Assembly (NCBI GenBank): GCA_016000265.1
Contig: JAECRL010000006.1
Coordinates: forward strand, 183,677 to 247,676
Length of the DNA: 64,000 nucleotides
From: Burkholderiales bacterium
Lineage (GTDB): Bacteria; Pseudomonadota; Gammaproteobacteria; Burkholderiales; Burkholderiaceae_C
Direction of reading: 5' to 3'
The notes under the pieces were generated by a model. It was not told the origin of the DNA and did not search any database. It saw only the letters and a program-made list of their open reading frames with translations. The translations under genes and the position numbers were made by a program. Positions 9,557 through 20,769 of the stretch are shown here, in pieces. Every line of letters starts with the position of its first letter. Positions within the stretch are counted from its first letter, which is position 1.

Positions 9557-10492
9557 TCACCAGGCCGGGGCCAGCTCGGCCAGGCCGCGCGGGGCCTGGC
9601 GCTCGTCGTTGAAGCTGACGATCTCGTAGGCGTCGGGCTGCTCCAGCAGGGCGCGCAGCAGCTGGTTGTTCATGGCGTGGCCCGATCGGAAGGCCGTGTA
9701 CGAGGCCAGCAGCGGGTGGCCGATGACGTACAGGTCACCGATGGCGTCGAGGATCTTGTGCTTGACGAACTCGTCGTCGTAGCGCAGGCCGTCGCTGTTG
9801 AGCACGCGGTAGCGGTCGACCACGATGGCGTTGTCCATCGAGGCGCCCAGGCCCAGGCCGCGCGAGCGCATCGTCTCGACGTCCTTGGTGAAGCCGAAGG
9901 TGCGCGCGCGGGCGATGTCCTGCTTGTACTTGCCCGAGCTGAAATCGAACTCCACGCGCTGGCCGGTCTGGTCCACGGCGGGGTGGTCGAAGTCGATCTC
10001 GAAGGCCAGCTTGTAGCCGTGATAAGGCTCCAGGCGGGCCCACTTGAGGTGGCGGCCTTCGCCCTCGCGCACCTCGACGGGCTTGAGCACGCGCACGAAC
10101 TTCTTGGGGGCCTTCTGCAGCTCGATGCCGGCGCTTTGCAGCAGGTACACGAAGGCGGCCGAAGAGCCGTCGAGGATGGGCACCTCTTCGGCGGTGATGT
10201 CGATGTAGACGTTGTCCAGGCCCAGGCCGGCGCAGGCCGACATCAGGTGCTCGATGGTGTTGACCTTGGCGGCGCCCGGGTCGCCACCGGGGGAGATGGT
10301 GGTGGCCATGCGGCAGTCGCACACCGAGCTGGCCTTGACGGGGATGTCCACCGGCTGGCTCAGGTCCACCCGACGGAAGACGATGCCGGTGTCCGGGGCC
10401 GCGGGGCGCAGCGTGAGTTCCACGCGCTGGCCGCTGTGCAGGCCGACACCGACGGCGCGGGTCAGGGATTTGAGGGTGCGTTGTTGCAGCAT
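9557..10492 (-). CDS. lpxC: UDP-3-O-acyl-N-acetylglucosamine deacetylase
   Basis: A 311-residue LpxC, the zinc amidase that commits UDP-GlcNAc derivatives to lipid A synthesis. Zinc ligands and catalytic residues appear in order: His in TIEHLMSA, the pair in [11 protein letters not shown], and the catalytic His in SGHAMNNQL; the substrate loop ILDGSSAAF is also present. It starts [21 protein letters not shown], the family N-terminus. Cytoplasmic. In many proteobacteria lpxC follows ftsZ; here the upstream neighbour is a methyltransferase gene on the same strand, separated by about 80 bp. Confidence 0.97.
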   Translation of the reverse strand: MLQQRTLKSLTRAVGVGLHSGQRVELTLRPAAPDTGIVFRRVDLSQPVDIPVKASSVCDCRMATTISPGGDPGAAKVNTIEHLMSACAGLGLDNVYIDITAEEVPILDGSSAAFVYLLQSAGIELQKAPKKFVRVLKPVEVREGEGRHLKWARLEPYHGYKLAFEIDFDHPAVDQTGQRVEFDFSSGKYKQDIARARTFGFTKDVETMRSRGLGLGASMDNAIVVDRYRVLNSDGLRYDDEFVKHKILDAIGDLYVIGHPLLASYTAFRSGHAMNNQLLRALLEQPDAYEIVSFNDERQAPRGLAELAPAW

Positions 10493-10575
10493 GGGTGTGG
10501 ATTATCGCTGCGCCGCACCATTTGTGCACCCGCTGCGTCACCATCTCCTTGATAGAAAACGCCGATCGGGTGCCC

Positions 10576-11787
10576 TCAGAGCATGTGGGTGCGGTCCCCG
10601 TGTTCGAAGCCGACGGCGTCGAACCAGGGGCCTTTGACGAAGCCGATGACCTTGAACAGCTCGCCCATCTCGTGCTCGGCCACCAGCATCTGCAGGGCCG
10701 AGCGGGCGCGGAGGTCGGCCACGGTGGCGGCCTGGCCGGTGCGCGCCAGCGCCTCGCCCAGGCCGCAGTTGGCCAGGAATCGACCCTGGCTGGTGTAGCC
10801 CAGCACCTCCCAGCCGGCTTCCTGGCCAGCCAGGGCGATGCCGGTGAAGTTCACGTGGGCGGTGATGTCCTTGTCGCCCACGCGCGCCAGCGGGTCCGGG
10901 TCGGCGGTGTGGGCGTGGTGGCACATCAGCGTGCCGCCGTGGCGCTGGGGCAGGTAGAACTCGGCCTCGGGGAAGCCGTAGTCCAGGAAGAAGGCGGCGC
11001 CGCAGCCCATGCGCTGCGCCAGCGTGGTCACGAAGGCCTCGGCCTGGCCGTGTGTCTCCGTCACGGTGCCGGGCGGGAAGGCGGCATCGGGGTGTTCGGT
11101 GGGCGGGCGCACGCCAGCGGGCGCGGGGCGGTCGGCCCAGGCGAAGGGGCGCTCGGGCTCGGCGGTGGCCTCGTTCAGGGCCACGCCGCGCTCCAGCCAC
11201 TGGTGGCCATCCCAGCTCAGCAGGTGCACGGGCATGGCGTCCAGCACCTCGTTGCCGATGACCACGCCGTCGAACCCGTCGGGCAGGCTGTCGGCCCAGA
11301 TCACCTTGTGGACCAGCTCCGGGTGGGCCTTGAGCAGGCGCCGGTGCTGGCGGTCGCGCAGCGAGCCGGACAGGTCGACGATGACGTAGCGCTCGATGCG
11401 GTCGCCCAGCTCGCCCAGCAGCTGCTCGGCCAGGGCGCCGCTGCCCGCACCGAACTCCCACACCTCCTGCGTGCCGGTGACCTCAAGGGCCTGAATCAGC
11501 TGGCGCGCCAGCACCTCGCCAAACAGCGGCGTGAGCTCGGGCGCGGTGACGAAGTCGCTGCCATCTTGCGGGCGGTGGCCCAGCACGCGGCGGCCCCCGC
11601 TGTAGTAGCCCAGGCCGGGTGCATACAGGGCCAGCTCCATGAAGCGCTCGAAACCCATCCAGTCCCCGCGTGTTCGGATCTCGTCTCGGATCAGCTCGAC
11701 CAGGGGCGACGGGGGCAGGGGGGCGGCCACTACACTGTGGCCTGGCTGCTCGGGGTGTGGCTGGGCGGGCGAAGTCGGGCGGTTCAT
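10576..11787 (-). CDS. MidA/NDUFAF7-type SAM-dependent methyltransferase
   Basis: A 403-residue protein of the DUF185/COG1565 family, which includes mitochondrial NDUFAF7, an arginine methyltransferase acting on a complex I subunit. Visible features are the family start region GFERFMELALYAPGLGYYSGG, a SAM-binding glycine-rich loop (EFGAGSGALAEQLL), NEVLDAMPVH, and FLDYGFPEAEFY near the C-terminus. The start is the ATG opening MNRPTSPAQP; a further in-frame extension reaches into the divergent folM gene and was rejected. A bacterial substrate is not established. Divergent from folM with about 90 bp between starts. Confidence 0.88.
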   Translation of the reverse strand: MNRPTSPAQPHPEQPGHSVVAAPLPPSPLVELIRDEIRTRGDWMGFERFMELALYAPGLGYYSGGRRVLGHRPQDGSDFVTAPELTPLFGEVLARQLIQALEVTGTQEVWEFGAGSGALAEQLLGELGDRIERYVIVDLSGSLRDRQHRRLLKAHPELVHKVIWADSLPDGFDGVVIGNEVLDAMPVHLLSWDGHQWLERGVALNEATAEPERPFAWADRPAPAGVRPPTEHPDAAFPPGTVTETHGQAEAFVTTLAQRMGCGAAFFLDYGFPEAEFYLPQRHGGTLMCHHAHTADPDPLARVGDKDITAHVNFTGIALAGQEAGWEVLGYTSQGRFLANCGLGEALARTGQAATVADLRARSALQMLVAEHEMGELFKVIGFVKGPWFDAVGFEHGDRTHML

Positions 11788-11876
11788 GGCTGCATTGTAG
11801 GAAGCCTGGCCCCCGCGCTCGACGGCATCCCGCTTCGGCCTTTTTCCTTTTTTGACCGACTCGCCTGTGTGCCGCC

Positions 11877-12692
11877 ATGACCTCACCCCTCGCTGATGCC
11901 GATGTCACCGCCGCGGGCCTTGCCTCGGCCACCACGCAGCCCGGCCGCGTCGCGCTCGTGACCGGCGCGGGCAAGCGCCTGGGCCGAGAGATCGCGCTGC
12001 ACCTGGGGGCCGCCGGCTGGGACGTGGCCGTGCACTGCCGCGCCTCGCGCACCGAGGCCGAGGCCACCGCCGCCGACCTGCGCGCACTCGGCCGCCGCGC
12101 CACGGTGCTGTGCGCCGACCTGTCCGACGAGGCCGCCACGCGCACCCTGGTGCCCCAGGCCGTGGCCGATCTGGGTCGGCTGGACGCCGTCGTCAACAGC
12201 GCCTCGACCTTCGAGTACGACACCGCCCGCACCTTCAGCTACGCCCTGCTGGAAAAGCACCTGAGGGCCAACACCGCACCGGCCATCGTGCTGGCGCAGG
12301 CGCTGGCCGAGCACCTGCTCACCCGCCAGGGCCAGGGCGCGGTCGTCAACCTGCTCGACCAGAAGCTGTGGAACCCCAACCCCGACTTCCTGAGCTACAC
12401 GCTCTCGAAGGCCGCATTGGAGTCGGCCACCACCTTGCTGGCGCTGGCGCTGGCGCCCGCCGTGCGCGTGGTGGGCGTGGCCCCGGGGCTGACGCTGACG
12501 AGCGAGTGGCTGCAGGGCGATGACTTCGCCCGCGCTCACGCGCTCTCGCCGCTGGGGCGCTCGTCCACGCCGCAAGACGTGGCCGCGACCGTGGCCTTCG
12601 CGCTGGCCAACCGCTCCATGACCGGCACCACGCTGCTGGTCGACGGCGGCCAGCACCTCCAGCGCTTCGAGCGCGATTTTTCGATGATGTGA
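11877..12692 (+). CDS. folM: FolM-type dihydromonapterin/dihydrofolate reductase (SDR)
   Basis: A 271-residue short-chain dehydrogenase with the NADP-binding TGAGKRLG motif (about residues 29-36), a structural NSAS block and the YxxxK-type catalytic pair in YTLSKAAL. The LLDQK block and TGAxxRLG variant match the pteridine-reductase/FolM branch, which reduces dihydromonapterin or dihydrofolate. Placement directly before folB supports a pterin role. The first 22 residues are an Ala/Thr-rich extension; the start is the ATG near the divergent promoter region. Gap to folB is 22 bases, so the two are probably co-transcribed. Confidence 0.85.
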   Translation: MTSPLADADVTAAGLASATTQPGRVALVTGAGKRLGREIALHLGAAGWDVAVHCRASRTEAEATAADLRALGRRATVLCADLSDEAATRTLVPQAVADLGRLDAVVNSASTFEYDTARTFSYALLEKHLRANTAPAIVLAQALAEHLLTRQGQGAVVNLLDQKLWNPNPDFLSYTLSKAALESATTLLALALAPAVRVVGVAPGLTLTSEWLQGDDFARAHALSPLGRSSTPQDVAATVAFALANRSMTGTTLLVDGGQHLQRFERDFSMM

Positions 12693-12714
12693 CTGACACG
12701 CGGAAGGCCGGACC

Positions 12715-13086
12715 ATGTCCCTGACCAAAGGCAACCAGACCCTCGCCCTGACCGGCCTGCGCTTCGACGCCAGCCTGGGGGTGCTCGAGCACGAGATCGA
12801 CGCCCCCCAACCCATCATGGTCGACGCCGAACTCAACATGGGCAGCCAGCCCCTGCTGCCGCGCGACGACGAGATCCTCAACGTGCTGGACTACCGCAAG
12901 GTGCGCACCATCATCATCGAGGAGTGCACCGCGGTGCACATCAACCTGCTGGAGACGATGATCGGCAAGGTCTGCGACCGGTTGATGGACCTGCCCGGCG
13001 TGCAAGGCGTGCGCGTGAAGATCGCCAAGCTGGAGATCTTCGACGACTGCGAGGTCGCCATCCGCATGGAAACCGGCCAGTGGTGA
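12715..13086 (+). CDS. folB: Dihydroneopterin aldolase
   Basis: A 123-residue FolB, cleaving dihydroneopterin to 6-hydroxymethyl-dihydropterin in folate synthesis. The family pattern LRFDASLGVLEHE, the substrate-binding VLDYRKV and ETMIGKVCDRLM, and the terminal VRVKIAKLE with conserved Lys are all present. Length is normal. Forms an operon with folM and probably ttcA. Confidence 0.93.
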   Translation: MSLTKGNQTLALTGLRFDASLGVLEHEIDAPQPIMVDAELNMGSQPLLPRDDEILNVLDYRKVRTIIIEECTAVHINLLETMIGKVCDRLMDLPGVQGVRVKIAKLEIFDDCEVAIRMETGQW

Positions 13087-13163
13087 GCTGAGGCGCCGCG
13101 TCTGAGGGGGCATCGCCGTCAAAAGGCTGACGAAGTCGGCCACATCAGGGAAAATGGAGGGCT

Positions 13164-14267
13164 ATGAGCCAAGCCACCGCCCCCCTGCCGTCCTTTTTCA
13201 ACGACGCCCCCTCTGACGCCAGCGCGCACAGCGAATCGCGTCGCGAGGCCGACGCCCAGTTGTTCGCGCACGCCGCTCTGGCCGTCGAAGCCGCCGCCGG
13301 GGTGCCCGTGGCCGAGGCCGTCGTGCAGTCCGCCCTGCACCTCGAAGAGGTGGCGCGCGCGCGCAAGCACGCCCACGAGATGAACAAGCTCAGCAAGCGC
13401 CTGCACCGCGAGGTCGGCCAGGCGATCGCCGACTTCAACATGATCGAAGAGGGCGACAAGGTCATGGTGTGCATGTCCGGTGGCAAGGACAGCTACGGCA
13501 TGCTCGACATCCTGATGAACCTGCAAAAGCGCGCGCCCATCCGCTTCGAGCTCGTCGCCGTCAACCTCGACCAGAAGCAGCCGGGCTTCCCCGAGCACGT
13601 GTTGCCCGAGTACCTGACCCAGGTGGGCGTGCCGTTTCGCATCGAGGAGCAGGACACCTACAGCGTGGTCAAGCGCGTGGTGCCCGAGGGCAAGACCACC
13701 TGCGCGCTGTGCTCGCGCCTGCGCCGCGGCATCCTCTACCGCGTGGCCAAGGAGCTGGGCTGCACCAAGATCGCACTCGGCCACCACCGCGACGACACGC
13801 TGCAGACCCTGTTCATGAACATGTTCTTCGGCTCGCGCCTCAAGGGCATGCCGCCCAAGCTCGTGACGGACAACGGCGAGCACGTCGTCATCCGGCCACT
13901 GGCCTACTGCCGCGAGAAGGACCTCGCCGCCTACGCCGAGCACCGCCAGTTCCCCATCATCCCCTGCAACCTGTGTGGCAGCCAGGAAGGCCTGCAGCGC
14001 CAGCAGATGCGCGAGATGATCAACGACTGGGACGCCCGCTTCCCCGGCCGCGTCGACAACATGTTCACGTCGCTGTCCAACATCGTCACCTCGCACATGA
14101 TGGACCGCAAGCTCTTCCCCTTCGAGACCATCAAGGCCACGGGCGCCCCGGTCAAGGACGGCGACATCGCCTTCGACGAAGACGAGGGCTGTGGCGAGCC
14201 GACCGAGGGCTTGCCGGCGCAAGCCAGCGTCTCGCTGTCGAGCATCAAGATCCGCAAGGCCGACTGA
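13164..14267 (+). CDS. ttcA: tRNA 2-thiocytidine synthetase
   Basis: A 367-residue TtcA, an ATP- and Fe-S-dependent enzyme that thiolates C32 of some tRNAs. The PP-loop is SGGKDS at residues 105-110; the two CxxC pairs binding the cluster are in TTCALCSR and IPCNLCGSQ, and the [14 protein letters not shown] block is typical. The N-terminus carries about 70 residues more than the E. coli enzyme, Ala/Glu-rich and probably flexible. The start has a good ribosome site (TGGAGG) 7 bases upstream. The next gene begins one base after the stop. Confidence 0.95.
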   Translation: MSQATAPLPSFFNDAPSDASAHSESRREADAQLFAHAALAVEAAAGVPVAEAVVQSALHLEEVARARKHAHEMNKLSKRLHREVGQAIADFNMIEEGDKVMVCMSGGKDSYGMLDILMNLQKRAPIRFELVAVNLDQKQPGFPEHVLPEYLTQVGVPFRIEEQDTYSVVKRVVPEGKTTCALCSRLRRGILYRVAKELGCTKIALGHHRDDTLQTLFMNMFFGSRLKGMPPKLVTDNGEHVVIRPLAYCREKDLAAYAEHRQFPIIPCNLCGSQEGLQRQQMREMINDWDARFPGRVDNMFTSLSNIVTSHMMDRKLFPFETIKATGAPVKDGDIAFDEDEGCGEPTEGLPAQASVSLSSIKIRKAD

Positions 14268-14268
14268 C

Positions 14269-14949
14269 ATGAGCGGGCGCCTGGCGAGCACGCGGTGGGC
14301 CACCCGGTGGATCGGCGGGTTCCTGGCGCTGTGCGGGCTCGGTTTGCTGGGCGGCTGTGCGGCCACGTCCGTCATCAGCCAGGTCACCTCGTTCGGGCCC
14401 TGGCCCGAGGGGCGTCAGCCGGGCACCTACACCTTCGAGCGCCTGCCCTCCCAGCAGCTGCGCGCCGACGACCAGCTCAAGCTGGAGGGCGCCGCCCAGC
14501 CTGCGCTGCAGGCCCGGGGCTTCCGGCTGGTGGACTCGCCCGAGCGAGCCGAGCTGCGCGTGCAGCTCGACGCCAGCGTGCGCACCGAGCCCCGCTACCG
14601 CCACGAGCCGGGCGGGGCGCCTTACTTCGTTCACCCCGTGCATGGCGCGCCTTACCACTGGCGGCCCGGCCTGGGCGGTTGGTGGGGCACGGCGGGATCG
14701 GGGCTGAGCCTGTCGCTGGCGCTGGAGCCGCCCTGGGTCACGCTGGAGGTGCGGCTGATCATCCGCGACCAGCGCGACGGCCGGGTGTTGTACGAAACCC
14801 ATGCGGCCCACGACCGCGTCGGGGCGGTGGACGAAGCCGCCTTGCCCTACATTTTCGAAGCCGCCCTCGACGGCTTCCCTGTGCCACCGACGGGCCGCCG
14901 TGTCGTGACGGTGCCGCTGCCTCAGCCTCTGCCTGAAAGGGCTCGCTGA
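14269..14949 (+). CDS. DUF4136-type outer-membrane lipoprotein
   Basis: A 226-residue lipoprotein: a hydrophobic signal followed by the lipobox LLGGC with the acylated cysteine at residue 30. The mature part resembles DUF4136 proteins, with a repeated pattern of beta strands (GTYTFERLPSQQ, ERAELRVQLDASV, EVRLIIRDQRDGRVLYET). A glycine/tryptophan-rich segment (GLGGWWGTAGSG) sits mid-protein. It starts one base after the ttcA stop, so it is translated from the same message. Function unknown. Confidence 0.8.
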   Translation: MSGRLASTRWATRWIGGFLALCGLGLLGGCAATSVISQVTSFGPWPEGRQPGTYTFERLPSQQLRADDQLKLEGAAQPALQARGFRLVDSPERAELRVQLDASVRTEPRYRHEPGGAPYFVHPVHGAPYHWRPGLGGWWGTAGSGLSLSLALEPPWVTLEVRLIIRDQRDGRVLYETHAAHDRVGAVDEAALPYIFEAALDGFPVPPTGRRVVTVPLPQPLPERAR

Positions 14950-15019
14950 AGCCGCGCGCTGAGGCCCTATCTTCGTTCCTCCCTGTTCCCCCTTGCCCCT
15001 CTCATCAAGCAGGATCCGC

Positions 15020-16414
15020 ATGTCGCTTTCCATCGTCATCATGGCCGCGGGCAAAGGCACCCGCATGAAGTCCGCTCGCCCCAAGGTGCTGCACAAGCTC
15101 GCCGGGCGGCCCATGCTGGCCCACGTCATCGGCACCACAGCCACTTTGCAGGCGAACCAGCAGATCGTCGTCACCGGCCACGGTGCCGAGCTGGTGGAAG
15201 CCGACATGGCCCGAGCCTTCCCGCAGGCCCCCTTGAGCTTCGTGCGCCAGGAGCCCCAGCTGGGCACCGGCCACGCCGTGCAGCAAGCCGTGCCCGTGCT
15301 GCCTGACGAGGGCGTCACCCTCATCCTCAATGGCGACACGCCGCTCATCGAGGCCGCCACCGCGCAGGCCCTGGTCAACGCCTGCGCCGGCGACAAACTC
15401 GCGCTGCTGACCATCACCCTGGCCGACCCCACCGGCTACGGCCGCATCGTGCGCGACGCCTCGGGTCAGCGCGTGCTGTCCATCGTCGAGCACAAGGACG
15501 CCAGCCCCGAGCAGCGCGCCATCCGCGAGGTCTACACCGGCATGATGGCCGCGCCGACGGCGCGCCTCAAAGGCTGGTTGTCGCGCCTGACGAACGACAA
15601 CGCCCAGGGCGAGTACTACCTGACCGACGTGGTGGCCATGGCCCAGGCCGAGGGCCTGGACGTGGTGGCCGCGCAGCCGAAGGACGAAGTCGAGGTGCTG
15701 GGCGTCAACAGCCCGGCGCAGCTGGCCGAGCTGGAGCGCCGCCACCAGCGCGCCCAGGCCGAGCGCCTGATGGAGCAGGGCGTGCGCCTGGCCGACCCGG
15801 CGCGCTTCGACCTGCGCGGCACGCTGCAATGCGGCCGCGACGTCGACATCGACGTCAACTGCGTCTTCGAAGGCCACGTCACCTTGGGCGACGAGGTCCA
15901 GGTCGGCGCGAACTGCGTCATCCGCAACGCCCGCATCGACGCCGGCGCGGTCATCCACCCCTTCACGCACATCGATGGCGACCAGCAGGGCGTGAGCGTC
16001 GGCGCGGGCTCGCTGATCGGGCCGTTCGCCCGCCTGCGTCCTGGCGCCGAGTTGGGTCCTGAGGTGCACATCGGCAACTTCGTCGAGGTCAAGAACAGCA
16101 CGATGGCCCGCGGCGCCAAGGCCAACCACCTCGCTTACCTGGGTGACGCCACGGTGGGCGAGCGCGTGAACTACGGCGCCGGCGCCATCACCGCCAACTA
16201 CGACGGCGCCAACAAGCACCGCACCGTCATCGGCGATGACGTGCACGTGGGCTCCAACTGCGTGCTGATCGCACCGGTCAGCCTGGGTGAGGGCGCCACC
16301 ATCGGCGGCGGCAGCACCATCAGCAAGGACGCCCCCGCCGGCCAGCTCACCGTCGCGCGCCCCAAGCAGGTCTCGCTGCCAGGCTGGCAGCGCCCCCAGA
16401 AACAGCGCAAGTGA
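15020..16414 (+). CDS. glmU: Bifunctional GlcN-1-P acetyltransferase / GlcNAc-1-P uridylyltransferase
   Basis: A 464-residue GlmU, making UDP-GlcNAc for peptidoglycan and LPS. The N-terminal uridylyltransferase half begins [14 protein letters not shown] and has NGDTPL; the C-terminal half is a left-handed beta helix of hexapeptide repeats with the acetyl-CoA site around [10 protein letters not shown]. Both halves are full length. The start used is the ATG at MSLSIVIM; an in-frame start nine codons upstream lacks homology. glmS lies only 1.5 kb downstream, so both amino-sugar enzymes are close. Confidence 0.97.
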   Translation: MSLSIVIMAAGKGTRMKSARPKVLHKLAGRPMLAHVIGTTATLQANQQIVVTGHGAELVEADMARAFPQAPLSFVRQEPQLGTGHAVQQAVPVLPDEGVTLILNGDTPLIEAATAQALVNACAGDKLALLTITLADPTGYGRIVRDASGQRVLSIVEHKDASPEQRAIREVYTGMMAAPTARLKGWLSRLTNDNAQGEYYLTDVVAMAQAEGLDVVAAQPKDEVEVLGVNSPAQLAELERRHQRAQAERLMEQGVRLADPARFDLRGTLQCGRDVDIDVNCVFEGHVTLGDEVQVGANCVIRNARIDAGAVIHPFTHIDGDQQGVSVGAGSLIGPFARLRPGAELGPEVHIGNFVEVKNSTMARGAKANHLAYLGDATVGERVNYGAGAITANYDGANKHRTVIGDDVHVGSNCVLIAPVSLGEGATIGGGSTISKDAPAGQLTVARPKQVSLPGWQRPQKQRK

Positions 16415-16468
16415 GCCCCTGGGTGTGACGGCTGCGCGATGTCACCCCGACCTCACCCTACAGTGCGG

Positions 16469-16493
16469 GCCGGATGAGCCGTTAACATCCGGC
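16469..16493. promoter_or_regulatory. Perfect 8-bp inverted repeat upstream of the DnaJ-domain gene
   Basis: Arms at 16469-16476 and 16486-16493 (GCCGGATG and its exact complement) flank a 9-base loop, 35 bases before the GTG start of the next gene. A TACAGT, similar to a -10 box, lies just before it (16459-16464). It may be an operator at the transcription start or the 3' hairpin of glmU; there is no U-tract. Confidence 0.4.
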
Positions 16494-16528
16494 ATCACCT
16501 CTCACAGGTTTTCGCCCCACCGCACGCC

Positions 16529-17293
16529 GTGAACCATTACGAACGCCTGAAAGTCACGCAGGACGCGCCACCGGAGGTCATCCGGGCGGCGTACCGCGCG
16601 CTGGCCAACCGCCTCCACCCGGATCGCAGCGGGGGCGACACCGGTCCGCAAGACAGCGCTCACGAACAGATGGCCGCCCTCAACGCGGCCTACGAGGTCC
16701 TCATCGACCCCGTTCTGCGTCGCGACTACGACGCCACCCTGTCGCCCACGGCCACCTGGGCGACCTCCACCTTCGGCGCCGCCCCGCCCACCGGGGCCGA
16801 GGCCGGCATGTCCGACATGTCCTCGCTGACGGCGCGCAGCTCCATGGCTCGCACCGCCTGGGCCCCCGGGGCCCGCCAGCTCCTGTTCGCGGGCGTTGCC
16901 GTGGCGGTGGTGCTGGTTGGCGGGGCGCTGTCTTACTGGCGCGTCACGGCCCACCAGCACCCGCTTGACCAGGCCGTCTCGGACCAGGTCGTGCGTCAGG
17001 TGGGCCACGCGCCCGGTGGCGTTTCGGGTGGCGTCTCGGGCGAGGTGTCGCTGGAGGCCGCCGCGGTGGCGAACCCCGTTGCGGCGCGCAAGCCCACCGT
17101 GGACGAACTCGCCCGCATGTCCGACGAGGAGCTGCTCAAGGCCCTGCCGGTGCTCGATGGCAAGGAGCCGCCAGCCTCCCTCACCAGCGCCCCGACTCGC
17201 TTCGCGTCCGGCCCGCACCCGCTCGACGGCACCCCCATCCAGCTGCGCGGAACCAGCCAGCTGGTGGACCCGCTGGCGGCCGCTCAACCCTGA
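16529..17293 (+). CDS. DnaJ-domain membrane protein
   Basis: A 254-residue protein with an N-terminal J domain (YERLKVTQDAPPEVIRAAYR through the HPD tripeptide in LHPDRSG and YEVLIDPVLRRDYD), then a linker and one transmembrane helix near residues 112-132. The part after the helix is low-complexity. The HPD motif is the site that stimulates DnaK ATPase, so the protein probably recruits DnaK to the inner membrane; the client is unknown. The start codon is GTG. Its last 10 bases overlap the end of the convergent Lrp-family gene. Confidence 0.85.
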   Translation: MNHYERLKVTQDAPPEVIRAAYRALANRLHPDRSGGDTGPQDSAHEQMAALNAAYEVLIDPVLRRDYDATLSPTATWATSTFGAAPPTGAEAGMSDMSSLTARSSMARTAWAPGARQLLFAGVAVAVVLVGGALSYWRVTAHQHPLDQAVSDQVVRQVGHAPGGVSGGVSGEVSLEAAAVANPVAARKPTVDELARMSDEELLKALPVLDGKEPPASLTSAPTRFASGPHPLDGTPIQLRGTSQLVDPLAAAQP

Positions 17294-17787
17294 GCCGACC
17301 CCAGCGGGATGGCGGTGCCGAACTTGGCCCGCTTGACCGAGAAAAACGCCCGCACGTTGCGCACCTGGCTGCCTTCGTTGAACAGGCGCCGTGCGGCCTC
17401 CTGGTAGTCGGGCATGTCCATGACCTGCAGCACCAGCACGAAGTCCGGGCCGGGCGACACCCGCCAGCATTGCTGCACCGCCGCGTCCTGCACGGCCAGG
17501 GCCTCGAAGGCGTCCAGCGCCTCGGCGGTCTGCACGTCCAGGCTGATCTCCACCAGCGCACTCAGCCCCCAGCCGGTGAGCGCGGCGAGTTTCTCAGGCG
17601 AGAGGATGGCCACGCGCCGCTCGATCACGCCCAGCTGCTGCAGCCGCTGCACGCGCCGGTGGCAGGTGGCCGCCGAGAGGTGTGCCGCGTTGGCCAGGGC
17701 CTGGTTGGACACGCTGGCGTCGGCTTGCAGCAACGCCAGCAGGCGCAGGTCGGTGGCATCGAGTTGAGGGGGGATGGCGGCGGTCAT
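17284..17787 (-). CDS. Lrp/AsnC family transcriptional regulator
   Basis: A 167-residue regulator: N-terminal helix-turn-helix (LDATDLRLLALLQADASVS to RRVQRLQQLGVI) and a C-terminal RAM domain for amino-acid-type effectors (VSPGPDFVLVLQVMDM). Such proteins bind DNA as dimers or octamers and often control a neighbouring gene or themselves. It is divergent from glmS across an unusually AT-rich 158-bp spacer with repeated GAAT/ATTC boxes, so autoregulation and control of glmS are plausible. Effector unknown. Confidence 0.92.
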   Translation of the reverse strand: MTAAIPPQLDATDLRLLALLQADASVSNQALANAAHLSAATCHRRVQRLQQLGVIERRVAILSPEKLAALTGWGLSALVEISLDVQTAEALDAFEALAVQDAAVQQCWRVSPGPDFVLVLQVMDMPDYQEAARRLFNEGSQVRNVRAFFSVKRAKFGTAIPLGSAQG

Positions 17788-17813
17788 GGTGAATCATTCC
17801 ACATGCGTGTCAA

Positions 17814-17864
17814 TTTTGATTGAATTTCTCGTGAATTCATCACGCGATGCGGATTCATTCAAAA
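17814..17864. promoter_or_regulatory. Candidate Lrp-type operator between the lrp-like gene and glmS
   Basis: Two 12-base arms, TTTTGATTGAAT (17814-17825) and ATTCATTCAAAA (17853-17864), are complementary except for one position and are 27 bases apart. Further GAATC/GAATTC/ATTCC boxes occur at about 17791-17799, 17832-17838 and 17885-17895. The AT-richness is strikingly unlike the surrounding sequence. Multiple phased boxes suit a multimeric Lrp-family protein; binding is inferred. Confidence 0.5.
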
Positions 17865-17945
17865 TCAAGCCGAAAATGGAAGAACATTCCTGATTCCATC
17901 CCCTAGGATCCCTTCCCATCGCATCGCAACAAGCGGGAGTTCAAC

Positions 17946-19829
<1,884 letters not shown>

Positions 19830-19847
19830 GGGGGGCACAATCCCCCC
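19830..19847 (+). promoter_or_regulatory. G6/C6 hairpin directly abutting a start codon
   Basis: Six G, the loop CACAAT and six C lie immediately before the ATG of the RIO-type kinase, starting at the second base after the glmS stop. The G-run is the only Shine-Dalgarno-like sequence available, so in the folded state the ribosome site would be hidden. This could throttle translation or act as a switch; the fold is seen, the role inferred. Confidence 0.45.
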
Positions 19848-20699
19848 ATGAAAACACCCCCCCGCCTGCAGCCCCTCGTTGAAGAAGGCCTGATCGACAC
19901 GGTCGTGCGCCAGCTCATGAGCGGCAAGGAAGCCATGGTCTTCGTGGTTCGACAAGGCGAGCACACGCTGTGCGCCAAGGTCTACAAAGAGGCCACGAAC
20001 CGCAGCTTCCGCCAGGCCGTGGACTACACCGAGAACCGCAAGGTCAAGAACAGCCGCCAGGCGCGCGCCATGGCCAAGGGCACGAAGTTCGGCCGCGAGG
20101 CGCAAGAGGCCGCCTGGCAAAGCGCCGAAGTCGATGCGCTGTACCGGCTGGCCGCGGCCGGCGTGCGCGTGCCCCGTCCCCAGCAGTTCATCGACGGCGT
20201 GCTGTTGATGGAGCTGGTGGCCGATGCAGACGGCGACGCCGCCCCGCGCCTCAACGACGTGGTGTTCACGCCCGAGCAGGCCCTGGCCCACCACGCCACC
20301 TTGATCAAAGAGGTGGTGCGCATGCTGTGTGCGGGCGTGGTGCACGGCGACCTGTCGGAGTTCAACATCCTGCTGGCCGCCGACGGCCCCGTCATCATCG
20401 ACCTGCCGCAGGCCGTGGACGCCGCGGGCAACAACCACGCGCAGCGCATGCTGTTGCGCGACGTGACCAACCTCAAGGACTTTTTCGGGCAGTTCGCGCC
20501 CGCCTTGCTGGACACGGATTTCGGCCCCGAGATCTGGGCCTTGTACGAGCGGGGCGTCCTGAGCCCCGAGACCCCGCTGACCGGGCGCTTCCAGCGCCTC
20601 GACAAGCCGGTCAACCTGGGCGATGTGATGCGAGAGATCGACGACGCCCGCGACGAAGAAGCCGCCCGGCGCCTGCGGATGCAGTCGGGCGAGGCTTGA
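19848..20699 (+). CDS. RIO1-type serine/threonine protein kinase
   Basis: A 283-residue atypical kinase of the RIO family. It has the RIO-style nucleotide loop (MSGKEAMVFVV), the lysine strand CAKVYKEA, the flexible loop (RQARAMAKGTKFGRE), the catalytic loop VVHGDLSEFNILL with the catalytic Asp, and the metal-binding IIDLPQAV. RIO kinases are better known from ribosome maturation in archaea and eukaryotes; the bacterial role is not settled. It lies 18 bases after glmS and is probably read through from it, with a strong hairpin covering its ribosome site. Confidence 0.9.
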   Translation: MKTPPRLQPLVEEGLIDTVVRQLMSGKEAMVFVVRQGEHTLCAKVYKEATNRSFRQAVDYTENRKVKNSRQARAMAKGTKFGREAQEAAWQSAEVDALYRLAAAGVRVPRPQQFIDGVLLMELVADADGDAAPRLNDVVFTPEQALAHHATLIKEVVRMLCAGVVHGDLSEFNILLAADGPVIIDLPQAVDAAGNNHAQRMLLRDVTNLKDFFGQFAPALLDTDFGPEIWALYERGVLSPETPLTGRFQRLDKPVNLGDVMREIDDARDEEAARRLRMQSGEA

Positions 20700-20769
20700 G
20701 AACGCGCTGGGCGAGTGCCCTTGCCCGACAATCGCACCTTGCTCCACCCGCATCCGTCAGAGAACGAAC

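Noticed and set aside
11835..11857. T-rich run upstream of folM as an intrinsic terminator
   Set aside because: No plus-strand gene ends before it and no stable stem precedes the T-run.
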